Part shown: positions 8,759-17,292 of the stretch, one piece after another
How positions within the stretch are numbered: position 1 is the stretch's first letter
Layout: every line of letters begins with the position of its first letter
Source: Asaia bogorensis
GTDB taxonomy: Bacteria > Pseudomonadota > Alphaproteobacteria > SHVZ01
DNA length: 52,579 bases
Direction: 5' to 3'
NCBI GenBank assembly: GCA_945897335.1
Contig: CAMDFP010000003.1
Location: forward strand, 1 to 52,579
Translations under genes and position numbers: made by a program
Notes under the pieces: generated by a model
What the model saw: only the letters and a program-made list of their open reading frames with translations
Told to the model about the DNA's origin: nothing
Database searches by the model: none

Positions 8759-9997
8759 ATGCTCCCGCCTTCCTCCGCCGCGATCCGGCTGATCCTGCTT
8801 CTGGTCGGCGTCACTGGCATCAGCCAGTTCTACCGGGCCTCGGCGGGCGTGATTGCGCCCGAGCTGATGCGTGATCTCAGCCTGGGGCCGGAGACGCTCG
8901 GGCTCGCCAGCAGCGCCTTCTTCGTGGCGCTCGGCGTGGCGCAAATTCCGGTCGGCATGCTGTTCGACCGGGTCGGCCCGCGGCTGACCGTCGGCGTCCT
9001 GACGCTGCTCGCCGTCTTCGGTGCGATCCTGCATGCGATGGCCGAGTCCGGCGCCGCGCTGATAGCGGCGCGGACGATCCTCGGCCTGGGATCTGCCGCC
9101 AGCTTCATGAGCGTCGTGGTCTTCTGCTCGCGCTGGTTCCCCCGCGACCGTCTCAGCCTGACCTTGAGCTGGGTGTTCTCGGCAAGCCAGGTCGGCATCT
9201 TCTTCGCTACCACGCCGCTGGCGCTCGCGACCGAAGCCGTCGGCTGGCGGTGGGCTTTCGTCGCCGCCGCGGTCGCGACCGCCCTGATCGCGGCATTGTT
9301 CCTGTGGCTGGTCGCCGACGACCCACCGGGACGCGCTCCGCCGCCGCGCCCACATGAGACGCTGGGCCAGGTGGTCCTCGGCCTGCTCGAAGTCTGGCGC
9401 ACCCCCGGCCTCGGCAAGGTGCTCGCCGTCCACACCTTCATCTATGCCAGCATGGTGACGGTGCTCGGCCTCTGGGCCGGGCCGTATCTCCTGGATGTCC
9501 ATGGTCTGGATGCCGTCGCCCGCGGCAACGTGCTCTTCGCAATGGCGGCCGCCCAGGTGGTCGGCATCCTCTGCTATGGACCGCTCGATCGCGTCTTCAA
9601 TACGCGGAAGTGGATCGTCGTTGCGGGCGGCGCCGGCACTCTGTCGGTGCTGGCCATTCTTGCGCTGATTCCCGGCCTCGGGCTCCGGCCTGCGGTCGGG
9701 CTCCTGGTGGGGCTCTGCGCCGTCACCTCCTACAGCCTGATCGTGGTGGCGCACGGCCGGAGCCTGTTCCCCGACCGCCTGGCCGGCCGCGGCGTCACTA
9801 CCGTCAACATCGCGCAGGTCGCCGGCAGTGCGGTCCTACCGATCCTGACCGGCTTCATCGTCGCTGCCGTGTCGGAGGAGGGAGGAGCGCGGCCGGAGAT
9901 CGCCTATCGCCTCGCCTTCGGTGCCATCGCGCTCTGCCTTGCCGCCGGCCTCGCCGTTTATCTGACGGCGAAGGACGTGAAGCCCCGCAATTCGTGA
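8759..9997 (+). CDS. Major facilitator superfamily transporter
   Basis: A 412-residue protein with about twelve hydrophobic segments in two halves. The loop between helices 2 and 3 carries the MFS motif A in the form GMLFDRVGPRLTVG, and RTILGLGSAASF lies in helix 4. A polar central loop (DDPPGRAPPPRPHETLG) separates the halves at about residues 188-204. The fold is secure but the cargo is not; relatives include nitrate/nitrite and organic-anion carriers. It is preceded by a 44-base gap after the pentapeptide-repeat gene and followed 22 bases later by a Pho box that belongs to the next operon. Confidence 0.88.
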   Translation: MLPPSSAAIRLILLLVGVTGISQFYRASAGVIAPELMRDLSLGPETLGLASSAFFVALGVAQIPVGMLFDRVGPRLTVGVLTLLAVFGAILHAMAESGAALIAARTILGLGSAASFMSVVVFCSRWFPRDRLSLTLSWVFSASQVGIFFATTPLALATEAVGWRWAFVAAAVATALIAALFLWLVADDPPGRAPPPRPHETLGQVVLGLLEVWRTPGLGKVLAVHTFIYASMVTVLGLWAGPYLLDVHGLDAVARGNVLFAMAAAQVVGILCYGPLDRVFNTRKWIVVAGGAGTLSVLAILALIPGLGLRPAVGLLVGLCAVTSYSLIVVAHGRSLFPDRLAGRGVTTVNIAQVAGSAVLPILTGFIVAAVSEEGGARPEIAYRLAFGAIALCLAAGLAVYLTAKDVKPRNS

Positions 9998-10019
9998 TCC
10001 GGCCCGGGACAAGTTGCGA

Positions 10020-10051
10020 TTGTCATGAAACTGTCATTTTGCTCGTATCAT
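10020..10051 (+). promoter_or_regulatory. Pho box and -10 element upstream of an ABC importer operon
   Basis: Two direct repeats with an 11-base period, TTGTCATGAAA (10020-10030) and CTGTCATTTT (10031-10040), closely match the PhoB box consensus CTGTCAT-N4-CTGTCAT. A -10-like TATCAT (10046-10051) starts nine bases after the second CTGTCAT, the arrangement found in PhoB-activated promoters, where the box replaces the -35. The start codon of the importer binding protein is 56 bases further on. This predicts induction under phosphate starvation. Confidence 0.7.
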
Positions 10052-10107
10052 AGTTGCAAAATTGCTGCTTACAGTGGCCATCCATTCCAGTCATGGGGAG
10101 GCGAGAG

Positions 10108-11211
10108 ATGAAGTTCCAATTCCTGCGCGTGCTTTCGGTTTCGTTCCTGACGGCGATTGCCATGACCGGCGGCGCGTCCGCCCAGAACATGGACAAGCTG
10201 ATTGCCGATGCGAAGGCCGAGGGCATGCTGACCACCATCGCGCTGCCGCGCGACTGGTGTGGTTATGGCGAGCTGATCGACAGCTTCAAGGCCAAGTACG
10301 GCCTTCGCGTGAACGAGCTCAATCCCGATGCCGGCTCCGCCGACGAGATCGAGGCGATCAAGGCGAACAAGGGCAACAAGGGTCCGCAGGCGCCGGACGT
10401 CATCGACGTCGGCCTCTCCTTCGGCCCGTCGGCCAAGAAGGACGGCCTGCTGCAGCCCTACAAGGTCGCGACCTGGGATTCGATCCCCAACGACGCCAAG
10501 GACCCGGAAGGCTACTGGTACGGCGACTATTACGGCGTGCTCTCCTTCCAGGTGAACGCCGACATCGTGAAGACGATGCCGACAGATTGGGCGGACCTGC
10601 TGAAGCCGGCCTACAAGAATTCGGTGGCGATGGCGGGCGATCCGCGCGCCTCCAACCAAGCGATCCAGGCGGTCTATGCCGCCGGTCTGTCGGTCGCCGG
10701 CGGTGATGCGGCAAAGGCGGCCGAAGCCGGTCTCAAATACTTCGCCGAGATGAACAAGAACGGCAACTTCGTGCCGGTGATCGGCAAGGCGGCCTCGCTC
10801 GCCCAGGGCGCCACGCCGATCGTCATCCGTTGGGACTACAACGGGCTCGCCGACCGCGACACGCTGAAGGGTAACCCGAAGGTCGAGGTCATCGTGCCGA
10901 AGACCGGCGTTGTCGCCGGCGTCTACGTCCAGGCGATCAGCGCCTTCGCGCCCCATCCGAACGCGGCCAAGTTGTGGATGGAGCATCTCTACTCCGACGC
11001 CGGCCAGATCGCCTGGCTCAAGGGCTATTGCCATCCGATCCGCTTCAACGACCTGGCGAAGAACAAGAAGATCCCGGCCGACCTCCTTGCCAAGCTGCCG
11101 CCCGCGGAAGCCTACGAGAAGGCGGTGTTCCCGACGCTCGATCAGCAGAACGCCGCCAAGGAAGTCATCACCAAGCAGTGGGACGCCGTCGTCGGCGCCA
11201 ACGTGAAGTAA
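10108..11211 (+). CDS. ABC transporter substrate-binding protein (iron/spermidine/phosphonate-type)
   Basis: A 367-residue periplasmic binding protein and first gene of a complete importer operon. ATG 10108 follows the ribosome site GGGGAGGCGAGAG and gives a signal peptide ending near GGASAQ. The mature protein has the bilobal pattern of binding proteins that ride with Fe3+-, polyamine- and 2-aminoethylphosphonate-type importers: an ADAKAEGMLTTIALP opening, a VDVGLSFGP strand, YYGVLSFQVNAD, and the IRWDYNGLADRD segment. Transcription is predicted to depend on the Pho box 60-90 bases upstream, so an organophosphate or phosphonate ligand is a reasonable inference; the fold alone would equally fit iron or a carboxylate. 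A 14-bp stem-loop separates it from the permease genes. Confidence 0.88.
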   Translation: MKFQFLRVLSVSFLTAIAMTGGASAQNMDKLIADAKAEGMLTTIALPRDWCGYGELIDSFKAKYGLRVNELNPDAGSADEIEAIKANKGNKGPQAPDVIDVGLSFGPSAKKDGLLQPYKVATWDSIPNDAKDPEGYWYGDYYGVLSFQVNADIVKTMPTDWADLLKPAYKNSVAMAGDPRASNQAIQAVYAAGLSVAGGDAAKAAEAGLKYFAEMNKNGNFVPVIGKAASLAQGATPIVIRWDYNGLADRDTLKGNPKVEVIVPKTGVVAGVYVQAISAFAPHPNAAKLWMEHLYSDAGQIAWLKGYCHPIRFNDLAKNKKIPADLLAKLPPAEAYEKAVFPTLDQQNAAKEVITKQWDAVVGANVK

Positions 11212-11235
11212 CGGACTCGGTCCGCATGATCCGGT

Positions 11236-11269
11236 CGAGCCTCCGCGCGCTGCGACGCGCGGGGGCTCG
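11236..11269 (+). promoter_or_regulatory. Intercistronic stem-loop after the binding-protein gene
   Basis: Bases 11236-11249 pair with 11256-11269 in a 14-bp stem (one G-U pair) with a six-base loop, in the 73-base gap between binding-protein and permease genes. No T-tract follows. Such structures commonly stop 3' exonucleases and let the binding protein be made in excess over the membrane subunits. Confidence 0.55.
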
Positions 11270-11284
11270 TCCTCTTACCTCTCG

Positions 11285-12187
11285 ATGACGGAAGCTACCG
11301 CCTCCCGGCCTATTCCCGTGCGCGCGCGCTTTGCGTTGCCCGATGGGTTCTCCTGGGCATGGGTCGGCGTCATGCCGTTCTTCCTGTTCGCCCTGATGTT
11401 CCTGATCCTGCCGACGGGATTCCTCGTGGTGGGTGCCTTTCAGGACAACGAGGGGCGCTTCACGCTTCAGAACATCGTCAACCTGTTCCAGCCTTCGATC
11501 CTTAACGCCTACTGGATCAGCATCAAGGTCAGCGCCGTCTCCGCCGTCGTCGGCGCGATCTTCGGTTTCTTCCTGGCCTACGCCGCGATCGCTGGCGGCG
11601 TTTCCCGCTGGATCCGGCCGACGCTGATGACTTTCTCCGGCGTCGCCTCCAACTTCGCCGGCGTGCCGCTCGCCTTCTCCTTTCTGGCTACGCTCGGGCG
11701 CACCGGCCTGGTGACGGCTCTGCTGATCAAGTACCTCGACTTCAACATCTACTCGACCGGCTTCAACCTCCTCAGCTTCTCCGGCCTGGTGATCACCTAT
11801 CTCTACTTCCAGATCCCGCTGATGGTGCTGATCATGGCGCCCGCGATCGATGGGCTGAAGCGCGAGTGGCGGGAAGCCTCGACCATCCTCGGCGCCACCA
11901 CCTGGCAGTACTGGCGCTACGTGGCACTGCCGGTGCTATGGCCGAGCCTGTTCGGCACGACCCTTCTGCTGTTCGCCAACGCCTTCGGTGCCATCGCCAC
12001 CGCCTATGCGTTGACCGGAAGTTCGATGAACATCGTCACGATCCTGCTCTTCGCCCAGATCCGCGGCGACGTGCTGCACGACCAGAATCTGGGCTATGCG
12101 CTGGCGCTGGGCATGATTCTGATCACCGGCCTCTCCAACGGTGCCTACATCTGGCTGCGTGCCCGCAGCGAGAAGTGGCAACGATGA
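11285..12187 (+). CDS. ABC transporter permease, first subunit
   Basis: A 300-residue inner-membrane permease of the binding-protein-dependent family, with about six hydrophobic helices after a short cytoplasmic N-terminus. The EAA loop that docks the ATPase appears as EWREASTILGATTWQYWRYV followed by ALPVLWPSL, around residues 197-223. Its helices and the LKREWREA variant resemble PotB/FbpB-type permeases. The gene overlaps the second permease gene by four bases (ATGA). Together they would form the heterodimeric channel of the Pho-box operon. The ligand cannot be read from this subunit. Confidence 0.88.
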   Translation: MTEATASRPIPVRARFALPDGFSWAWVGVMPFFLFALMFLILPTGFLVVGAFQDNEGRFTLQNIVNLFQPSILNAYWISIKVSAVSAVVGAIFGFFLAYAAIAGGVSRWIRPTLMTFSGVASNFAGVPLAFSFLATLGRTGLVTALLIKYLDFNIYSTGFNLLSFSGLVITYLYFQIPLMVLIMAPAIDGLKREWREASTILGATTWQYWRYVALPVLWPSLFGTTLLLFANAFGAIATAYALTGSSMNIVTILLFAQIRGDVLHDQNLGYALALGMILITGLSNGAYIWLRARSEKWQR

Positions 12188-12975
12188 AGCGCTCGAACAT
12201 CGGCCACTGGATCGCGCTCGGGATCGGCGCCCTCTACTTCCTGGTGCCGCTGATCGCCACATTCGAGTTCTCGCTCCGCATGCGGCGCGGCGAGTACAGT
12301 TTCGATGCCTACCGCGTCGTGCTCGCCGATGCCCGCTTCCAGGCGACTTTCGGCTACTCGACCGTGCTGGCGCTGGCGACCATCGTCGTCGGCGTGCTGC
12401 TGGTGGTGCCAACCGCCTACTGGATCCAGCTCCGGCTGCCGAAGCTGCGGCCGGTGGTGGAGTTCATCACGCTGCTGCCCCTGGTGATCCCGGCTATCGT
12501 TCTCGTCTTCGGCTATCTCCGCATCTACAACAGCTCCTCGCTGCTGCCGATGACCTCGAACGAGCGAGCGACCGACCTCCTGCTCACCTTCGGCTATGTA
12601 ACGTTGGCGCTCCCCTATATGTACCGCGCGGTCGACAACGGGCTTCGCGCCATCGACGTTCGAACACTGACCGAGGCGGCGGAAAGCCTGGGGGCGAGCT
12701 GGCCCACGATCCTCTTCCGCATAATCTTCCCGAACGTGCGCGTGGCCGTGCTCAGTGGCGCCTTCCTCACTTTCGCTATCGTCATCGGCGAGTTCACCTT
12801 CGCCGCTCTCCTCGACCGGCCGGCCTTCGGCCCCTACCTCCAGCTCATCGGCGCCAATCGCGCCTACGAGCCGTCGGCGCTGGCGATTATCGCCTTCGGC
12901 GTCACCTGGGCCTGCATGGGGCTGATCAACGTTGTCGGCCGCGCCTCCCGTGGCGCAACGCCCACGGTACCTTAA
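12184..12975 (+). CDS. ABC transporter permease, second subunit
   Basis: A 263-residue inner-membrane permease, partner of the preceding gene and translationally coupled to it through an ATGA overlap. Six hydrophobic segments are visible, and the ATPase-docking EAA loop reads LTEAAESLGASWPTILFRII near residues 163-182. It belongs to the same PotC/FbpB-like class. The last codons (RASRGATPTVP) are a polar cytoplasmic tail, and the ATPase gene starts nine bases after the stop. Confidence 0.88.
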   Translation: MKRSNIGHWIALGIGALYFLVPLIATFEFSLRMRRGEYSFDAYRVVLADARFQATFGYSTVLALATIVVGVLLVVPTAYWIQLRLPKLRPVVEFITLLPLVIPAIVLVFGYLRIYNSSSLLPMTSNERATDLLLTFGYVTLALPYMYRAVDNGLRAIDVRTLTEAAESLGASWPTILFRIIFPNVRVAVLSGAFLTFAIVIGEFTFAALLDRPAFGPYLQLIGANRAYEPSALAIIAFGVTWACMGLINVVGRASRGATPTVP

Positions 12976-12984
12976 GGAACCGCG

Positions 12985-14058
12985 ATGGCCTTTCTCGAGA
13001 TCGAGCATTTGCGGAAATCCTTCGGCCCGCTCACCGTGGTCGAGGACTTCAACCTGGCGATCGAGCGGGGCGAGTTCGTCTCCTTCCTCGGGCCGTCCGG
13101 CTGCGGCAAGACCACGACGCTCCGCATGGTCGCGGGCTTCGAGACGCCGACCTCCGGCGCGATCCGCATCGACGGCAAGGACGTGACTCGGGCGCGGCCG
13201 AACCAGCGCAATGTCGGCATGGTCTTCCAGGCCTATGCCCTCTTTCCCAACATGACGATCGCCGAGAATGTCGGCTTCGGCCTCAAGGTCGCCAACCGGC
13301 CGGCGGCGGAGATCAAGAGCCGGGTCGAGGAGATGCTGGCGCTGATCAAGCTGCCGCAGCTGGGCGGGCGCTACCCCTATCAGCTCTCCGGAGGCCAGCA
13401 GCAGCGCGTCGCGCTGGCCCGCGCGCTGGCGGTCAAGCCGAAGGTGCTGCTGCTGGACGAGCCGCTGTCGGCTCTGGATGCCAAGATCCGCGTCTCGCTG
13501 CGCCAGGAGATCCGCGCCATCCAGCGCGAGCTCGGCATCACCGCCATCTACGTGACCCACGACCAGGAGGAGGCGCTGTCGATCTCCGACCGCATCGTGG
13601 TGATGAGCCAGGGCCGTATGGAGCAGGTCGGCACGCCCTTCGAGATCTACAATTACCCGCGCACCCGCTTCGTTGCCTCCTTCGTCGGCACGCTGAACGT
13701 GCTGAGGAGCCGGGTGGTCGATGCGGCAAGCGGCCGGATCACCGTCGACGATCAGCCGATCGTGGCGTCGACCGGGCTCGACGGCGTCCAGGCCGGCGAG
13801 TTCCGCTCGATCGCCCTCAGGCCGGAGGCGGTGTCGCTGTCGGCGCCCTCAGCCGGCGGCAACGGGCTCGACGGTACGGTCGAGGAGGTGAGCTTCCTCG
13901 GCTCGGTGGTACGCATTCGCGTCCGCTTCGGCGAGAACACGATCTCTCTCGACACCTTCAACAAGCCGAGTGCGCCGCCGCCGGAGCGCGGGCAGAAGGT
14001 GACCGTAGCCTTCGCCCGTGACGCGCTCCTCGTCCTCGACGGCGCCGAAGCGGCTTAG
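12985..14058 (+). CDS. ABC transporter ATP-binding protein
   Basis: A 357-residue ATPase that powers the importer encoded immediately upstream. Walker A is GPSGCGKTT (residues 36-44), the Q-loop is in VFQAYALFPNM, the signature is LSGGQQQRVALARAL near 134-148, Walker B with the catalytic glutamate is LLLDEPLSALD near 155-165, and the H-loop is YVTHDQEEA. After residue 240 comes a TOBE-type regulatory domain (IALRPEAVSLS), as in PotA, FbpC and MalK-like subunits. It is the last gene of the Pho-box operon and converges on the minus-strand gene that ends ten bases later. Confidence 0.92.
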   Translation: MAFLEIEHLRKSFGPLTVVEDFNLAIERGEFVSFLGPSGCGKTTTLRMVAGFETPTSGAIRIDGKDVTRARPNQRNVGMVFQAYALFPNMTIAENVGFGLKVANRPAAEIKSRVEEMLALIKLPQLGGRYPYQLSGGQQQRVALARALAVKPKVLLLDEPLSALDAKIRVSLRQEIRAIQRELGITAIYVTHDQEEALSISDRIVVMSQGRMEQVGTPFEIYNYPRTRFVASFVGTLNVLRSRVVDAASGRITVDDQPIVASTGLDGVQAGEFRSIALRPEAVSLSAPSAGGNGLDGTVEEVSFLGSVVRIRVRFGENTISLDTFNKPSAPPPERGQKVTVAFARDALLVLDGAEAA

Positions 14059-14068
14059 GTAGCCACCG

Positions 14069-15652
14069 CTACATCTTCGCGATGTTCCAGAACACCTGCG
14101 TCTCCGGCACCGCCAGGATGCCGGAGAGGCTGCTGCGAAACGCGATCGGCGTCTGCCACTGGCCGTAGGGGATATAGAGCACGATCTCCATCGAGCGCTT
14201 CTGGATCTCGACCGCCACCTGCTTCCTGGCTTCCAGGCTGGGCGCCTTGACCCAGTCGACCCTGAGCTTCTCCATGGTCTCGTCGCAGGGCCAGCCGAAC
14301 CATGCCTTGTCGCAGGCGGCCGACATCGGGATGTGGAAGGCCGGGTTGGCGGCCGAAAAGCCACCGCCGGAAGTCAGGAAGATGTGCCAGCCCGAGGCGC
14401 CGGCTTCCTTCCGGTTCCTGCGCGTGATCACCGTCCCCCAGTCGGACGTGGCGAGCTGGACGTTGACGCCTCCCCGCCGGAGCCATGATTCCAGCACGGT
14501 CGCGACCGGGTGGAAGATGTTGTGGTCGGCCGAATGCAGCAGGATCACCGGCTCGCCTTTGTAGCCGGCGTCGGCCAGCGCCTTCTTCGCCCGAGCCAGG
14601 CGCTCTGCCTCGGGCAGCTCGGCGATCATCGCCTCGGCGCCGGCTTCGCTTCCCATCGGCGAGCCGCAGATCAGAATGGCGCCGCAGACGGTGTAGCGGG
14701 CGGGATCGCCGATCGCCGCCGACAGGATCTCCTTCTGGTTCACCAGGTTCAGCATGGCACGGCGGATCGCCGGATTGTCGAAGGGCGGGTGCAGGTGGTT
14801 GAGGCGCATGATCCCGGCCGATCCCAGCGGGCTCAAGGTCTCGACCCTGACCCCGGTGCTGCCTTTCAGGATCGGGATGAAGTCGGCGGAGATGCCTTCG
14901 TAGTAGTCGATCTCGCCTCGCCCTAGCGCCGCGGTAGTCGTCTGCGCGTCCGGCAGCACTACCCATTCGACCCGGTCGATCTTGGCGATCCGCCCGCCGG
15001 CAGTGCCGGAGGCCGCCTCGCTGCGCGGCACGTAGTCGGCGTTCTTGACGTAGACGGTGCGCGAGCCCGGGACCCATTGCTCCTTGGCCATGCGGAAGGG
15101 GCCGGAGCCGACGGGGTCGTCGATCTGGGTGCCTGGATCGGTCGTCGCCACGCGCTTCGGCACGATGAAGGCCGGAGTCGCCGTCGGCTGTGCCAGCGCG
15201 TCGATCACCAGGCCGAAGGGCTCCGACAGCGTCAGCGTAACCGTCCTGGCATCGGTCGCGACGATGTCCTTGGTGAAGCGCATCATCATCTGGCCGGCCG
15301 CGTCGCGTGCCGCCCAACGCTTGATCGAGGCGGCGACGTCCTCGGCGGTCACCGGCTGGGCGTCATGGAACTTGAGGCCGTCGCGCAGGACGAAGGTGTA
15401 GGTAAGCCGGTCGGCGCTGAGCGTGTGGTCCCCCACCATCTGCGGCTGCGGCAGGTTCTGGCCGTCGATCCCGAACAGGGTCTCGTAGACCATGTGGCCG
15501 TGGTAGCGGGTGATCGTCGCCGTGGTCCAGACCGGGTCGATGCTTTTCAGGTCCGCATGCATGACCGAGCGGAGTACGGTCTGTCCCGATGAAGGCCCAC
15601 CTGCCAGCAGCAACGCCGCCACGCCCAATGCCAGTCCGGTGCGATGACTCAT
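14069..15652 (-). CDS. Peptide-type ABC substrate-binding protein (paralog 1 of 3)
   Basis: A 527-residue SBP_bac_5 protein with a signal peptide (cleavage near GPSSGQ). It starts nine bases after the M81 peptidase gene, so the two form an operon. It aligns along its length with the proteins at 20769 and 22479: shared landmarks are D(L)K-DP-WTT near the start, QMV-H-S-D-LT-F-LR-G, SIKRWAARD, and the late WFGWPCDETM motif. All three keep four cysteines, two in a C-(x)6-C-G/R-(T/S)-P segment (here CGAILICGSP) and two in CD-xx-WFGWxCD. This suggests two disulfides and a distinct subfamily. No permease or ATPase is nearby. A peptide or amide ligand is inferred from the peptidase neighbour only. 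Confidence 0.9.
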   Translation of the reverse strand: MSHRTGLALGVAALLLAGGPSSGQTVLRSVMHADLKSIDPVWTTATITRYHGHMVYETLFGIDGQNLPQPQMVGDHTLSADRLTYTFVLRDGLKFHDAQPVTAEDVAASIKRWAARDAAGQMMMRFTKDIVATDARTVTLTLSEPFGLVIDALAQPTATPAFIVPKRVATTDPGTQIDDPVGSGPFRMAKEQWVPGSRTVYVKNADYVPRSEAASGTAGGRIAKIDRVEWVVLPDAQTTTAALGRGEIDYYEGISADFIPILKGSTGVRVETLSPLGSAGIMRLNHLHPPFDNPAIRRAMLNLVNQKEILSAAIGDPARYTVCGAILICGSPMGSEAGAEAMIAELPEAERLARAKKALADAGYKGEPVILLHSADHNIFHPVATVLESWLRRGGVNVQLATSDWGTVITRRNRKEAGASGWHIFLTSGGGFSAANPAFHIPMSAACDKAWFGWPCDETMEKLRVDWVKAPSLEARKQVAVEIQKRSMEIVLYIPYGQWQTPIAFRSSLSGILAVPETQVFWNIAKM

Positions 15653-15661
15653 GTGACCCCC

Positions 15662-17140
15662 CTAGGATTTGATAGCGTCGTTGACCCCGTGTGGATTTTC
15701 GTCGATCGGCCATTTGGGCCGCTGGATGCGCCGGTACTGCACCTTGCGCGGATCGCTGGGATAGGGTCCGCCCGCGTCGATGTAGTGGATCTCCTTCGCG
15801 ATCGGAGCGAAGCCGGCGTGGAAGTGGTTGCTCGATTTCACCACTACCAGCTTGCGTTGGGCCGGATCGATCCCGAGGTTGCGGAACAGGCTGGGATCGA
15901 AGGTCTGGGCGCGCTTGGTCTCCAGCACCACGTCGATGCCGGCGACCCGGATCGCCGCCGCATCGCCGAGCGAGACGACGCTGGAGGCGAACATCTGCGT
16001 CGCGTCCTTGACCACGCGTGTCACCTCGACCTCGGCGTCGATCGGCGTGCCGGAGGTGGAGGCGGCCTTGCCGCCGAAGCGGAGCTTTAGGCGGGCGCCC
16101 TCGCCGGCGCCATGGCAGAAGCGGACGGCGATCGGGTCCCACAGCGCCCCGATCACGGCGTTGTCGATGCCGCGCTCCAGCATGCGGCGCAGGATGACGG
16201 TGGAATCGCCGGCGACTCCGCCGCCCGGATTGTCCCAGCGGTCGGCGAGCACGATCGGGCCTTCCGGCGCGGCGACGGCACGGTCGATGCCCTCGTCGGG
16301 GCTCAGATGACGAGGAGCGCCCTGGCCGCGAAGCTCGAACAGTTCCTGGCCAAGTGTCCGCGCAAGACGATCTCCGGCCTCGCGCCGGTCGTCGGTGATG
16401 ACCAGCATCTTGGCGCCCATGTCCGGCACATCGGCGGCGGAGAAGCCGTGGACGACGGAGACGGAAAGGACGCCATCCCGCCCTTCGAGCGCCGTCATCC
16501 GGTCGACGAATCCACGGATCGGCTGGCGGCTGGTCATGAAGCTGTCGATCATCCGGCAGTCCCAGACCGACATGGCCGGCCTGACCTCGCCCCGAGCGGT
16601 CGCCAGCAGCAAGGTCATCAGCTCCTCGGCCCGCTCGACGAAGTCGGTGTGCGGAAATTCCTTGTAGCAGATGAGGACGTCGGCCGAGGCCAGCATCGCC
16701 CCGGTCATGTGGCAGTGAGGATCGAGGGTGGCACCGATCGCCGCCTTGGGGCCGGCGAGCGCGCGGACGCGGGCGAGCAGGTCGCCTTCGCAGTCGTCAT
16801 AGCCATGCGCGACCATCGCGCCGTGCAGGCCGAGGGCGACCGCATCCACCGGCAGCGCCTGGGCGAGCTGGCCCAGGATCTCGTCGCGGAGGCTCTCGTA
16901 GGCAGCTCGGCTGGTGGTTCCCGACGGCGCCGCGCCGGTGACCGTGCCCTCGACCAGGGTGTAGCCATCCTGGCGCGCCCGTCGTCGCCCGACGACCAGG
17001 ACCGCGGATGAGGTGTTGGTCGGGTGGTCCGGGTGCTCGCCGGGACGGAAGTAGCGATTGCCGGTGAAGCTCTCGAGATCCGTCGGTATCGGCGAGAAGG
17101 TATTGGACTCGGTCGACAAGGCTGCCGCGAACACCCGCAT
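15662..17140 (-). CDS. M81-family metallopeptidase (MlrC-like), copy 1
   Basis: A 492-residue protein of the M81/MlrC family, named after microcystinase C, a zinc enzyme that cleaves linearised microcystin products. The N-terminus has STESNTFSP with the conserved glutamate at residue 11. Further on are LGLHGAMVAHGYDDCEGD and a metal-site segment TLDPHCHMTGAM followed by YKEFPHTDFVERAEELM. The C-terminal MlrC domain includes VLADRWDNPGGGVAGDSTVILR and VVKSSNHFHAGF. ATG 17140 is preferred over an in-frame upstream codon because a purine-rich site precedes it and the homologous start matches copy 2. There is no signal peptide, so it acts in the cytoplasm. It is cotranscribed with a peptide-type binding protein and diverges from copy 2. 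The natural substrate is unknown. Confidence 0.9.
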   Translation of the reverse strand: MRVFAAALSTESNTFSPIPTDLESFTGNRYFRPGEHPDHPTNTSSAVLVVGRRRARQDGYTLVEGTVTGAAPSGTTSRAAYESLRDEILGQLAQALPVDAVALGLHGAMVAHGYDDCEGDLLARVRALAGPKAAIGATLDPHCHMTGAMLASADVLICYKEFPHTDFVERAEELMTLLLATARGEVRPAMSVWDCRMIDSFMTSRQPIRGFVDRMTALEGRDGVLSVSVVHGFSAADVPDMGAKMLVITDDRREAGDRLARTLGQELFELRGQGAPRHLSPDEGIDRAVAAPEGPIVLADRWDNPGGGVAGDSTVILRRMLERGIDNAVIGALWDPIAVRFCHGAGEGARLKLRFGGKAASTSGTPIDAEVEVTRVVKDATQMFASSVVSLGDAAAIRVAGIDVVLETKRAQTFDPSLFRNLGIDPAQRKLVVVKSSNHFHAGFAPIAKEIHYIDAGGPYPSDPRKVQYRRIQRPKWPIDENPHGVNDAIKS

Positions 17141-17292
17141 CGTCCGTTCCCCTTCCGTCGACGCAGCGTCAGCGTTCTCCGCCGGCCGTTTCAAGTCAAG
17201 GATCGTACATTTCGCCAGCGGCTCACGCCCTCCCGTGGGCGGTCTCGCCTATGCGATGATCATCCGGAGATCAGGAATCGGGAGACCAGTCG

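Noticed and set aside
12145-13560. 471-codon minus-strand frame over the ABC permease and ATPase genes
   Set aside because: It is a shadow of two well-supported genes and starts within them.
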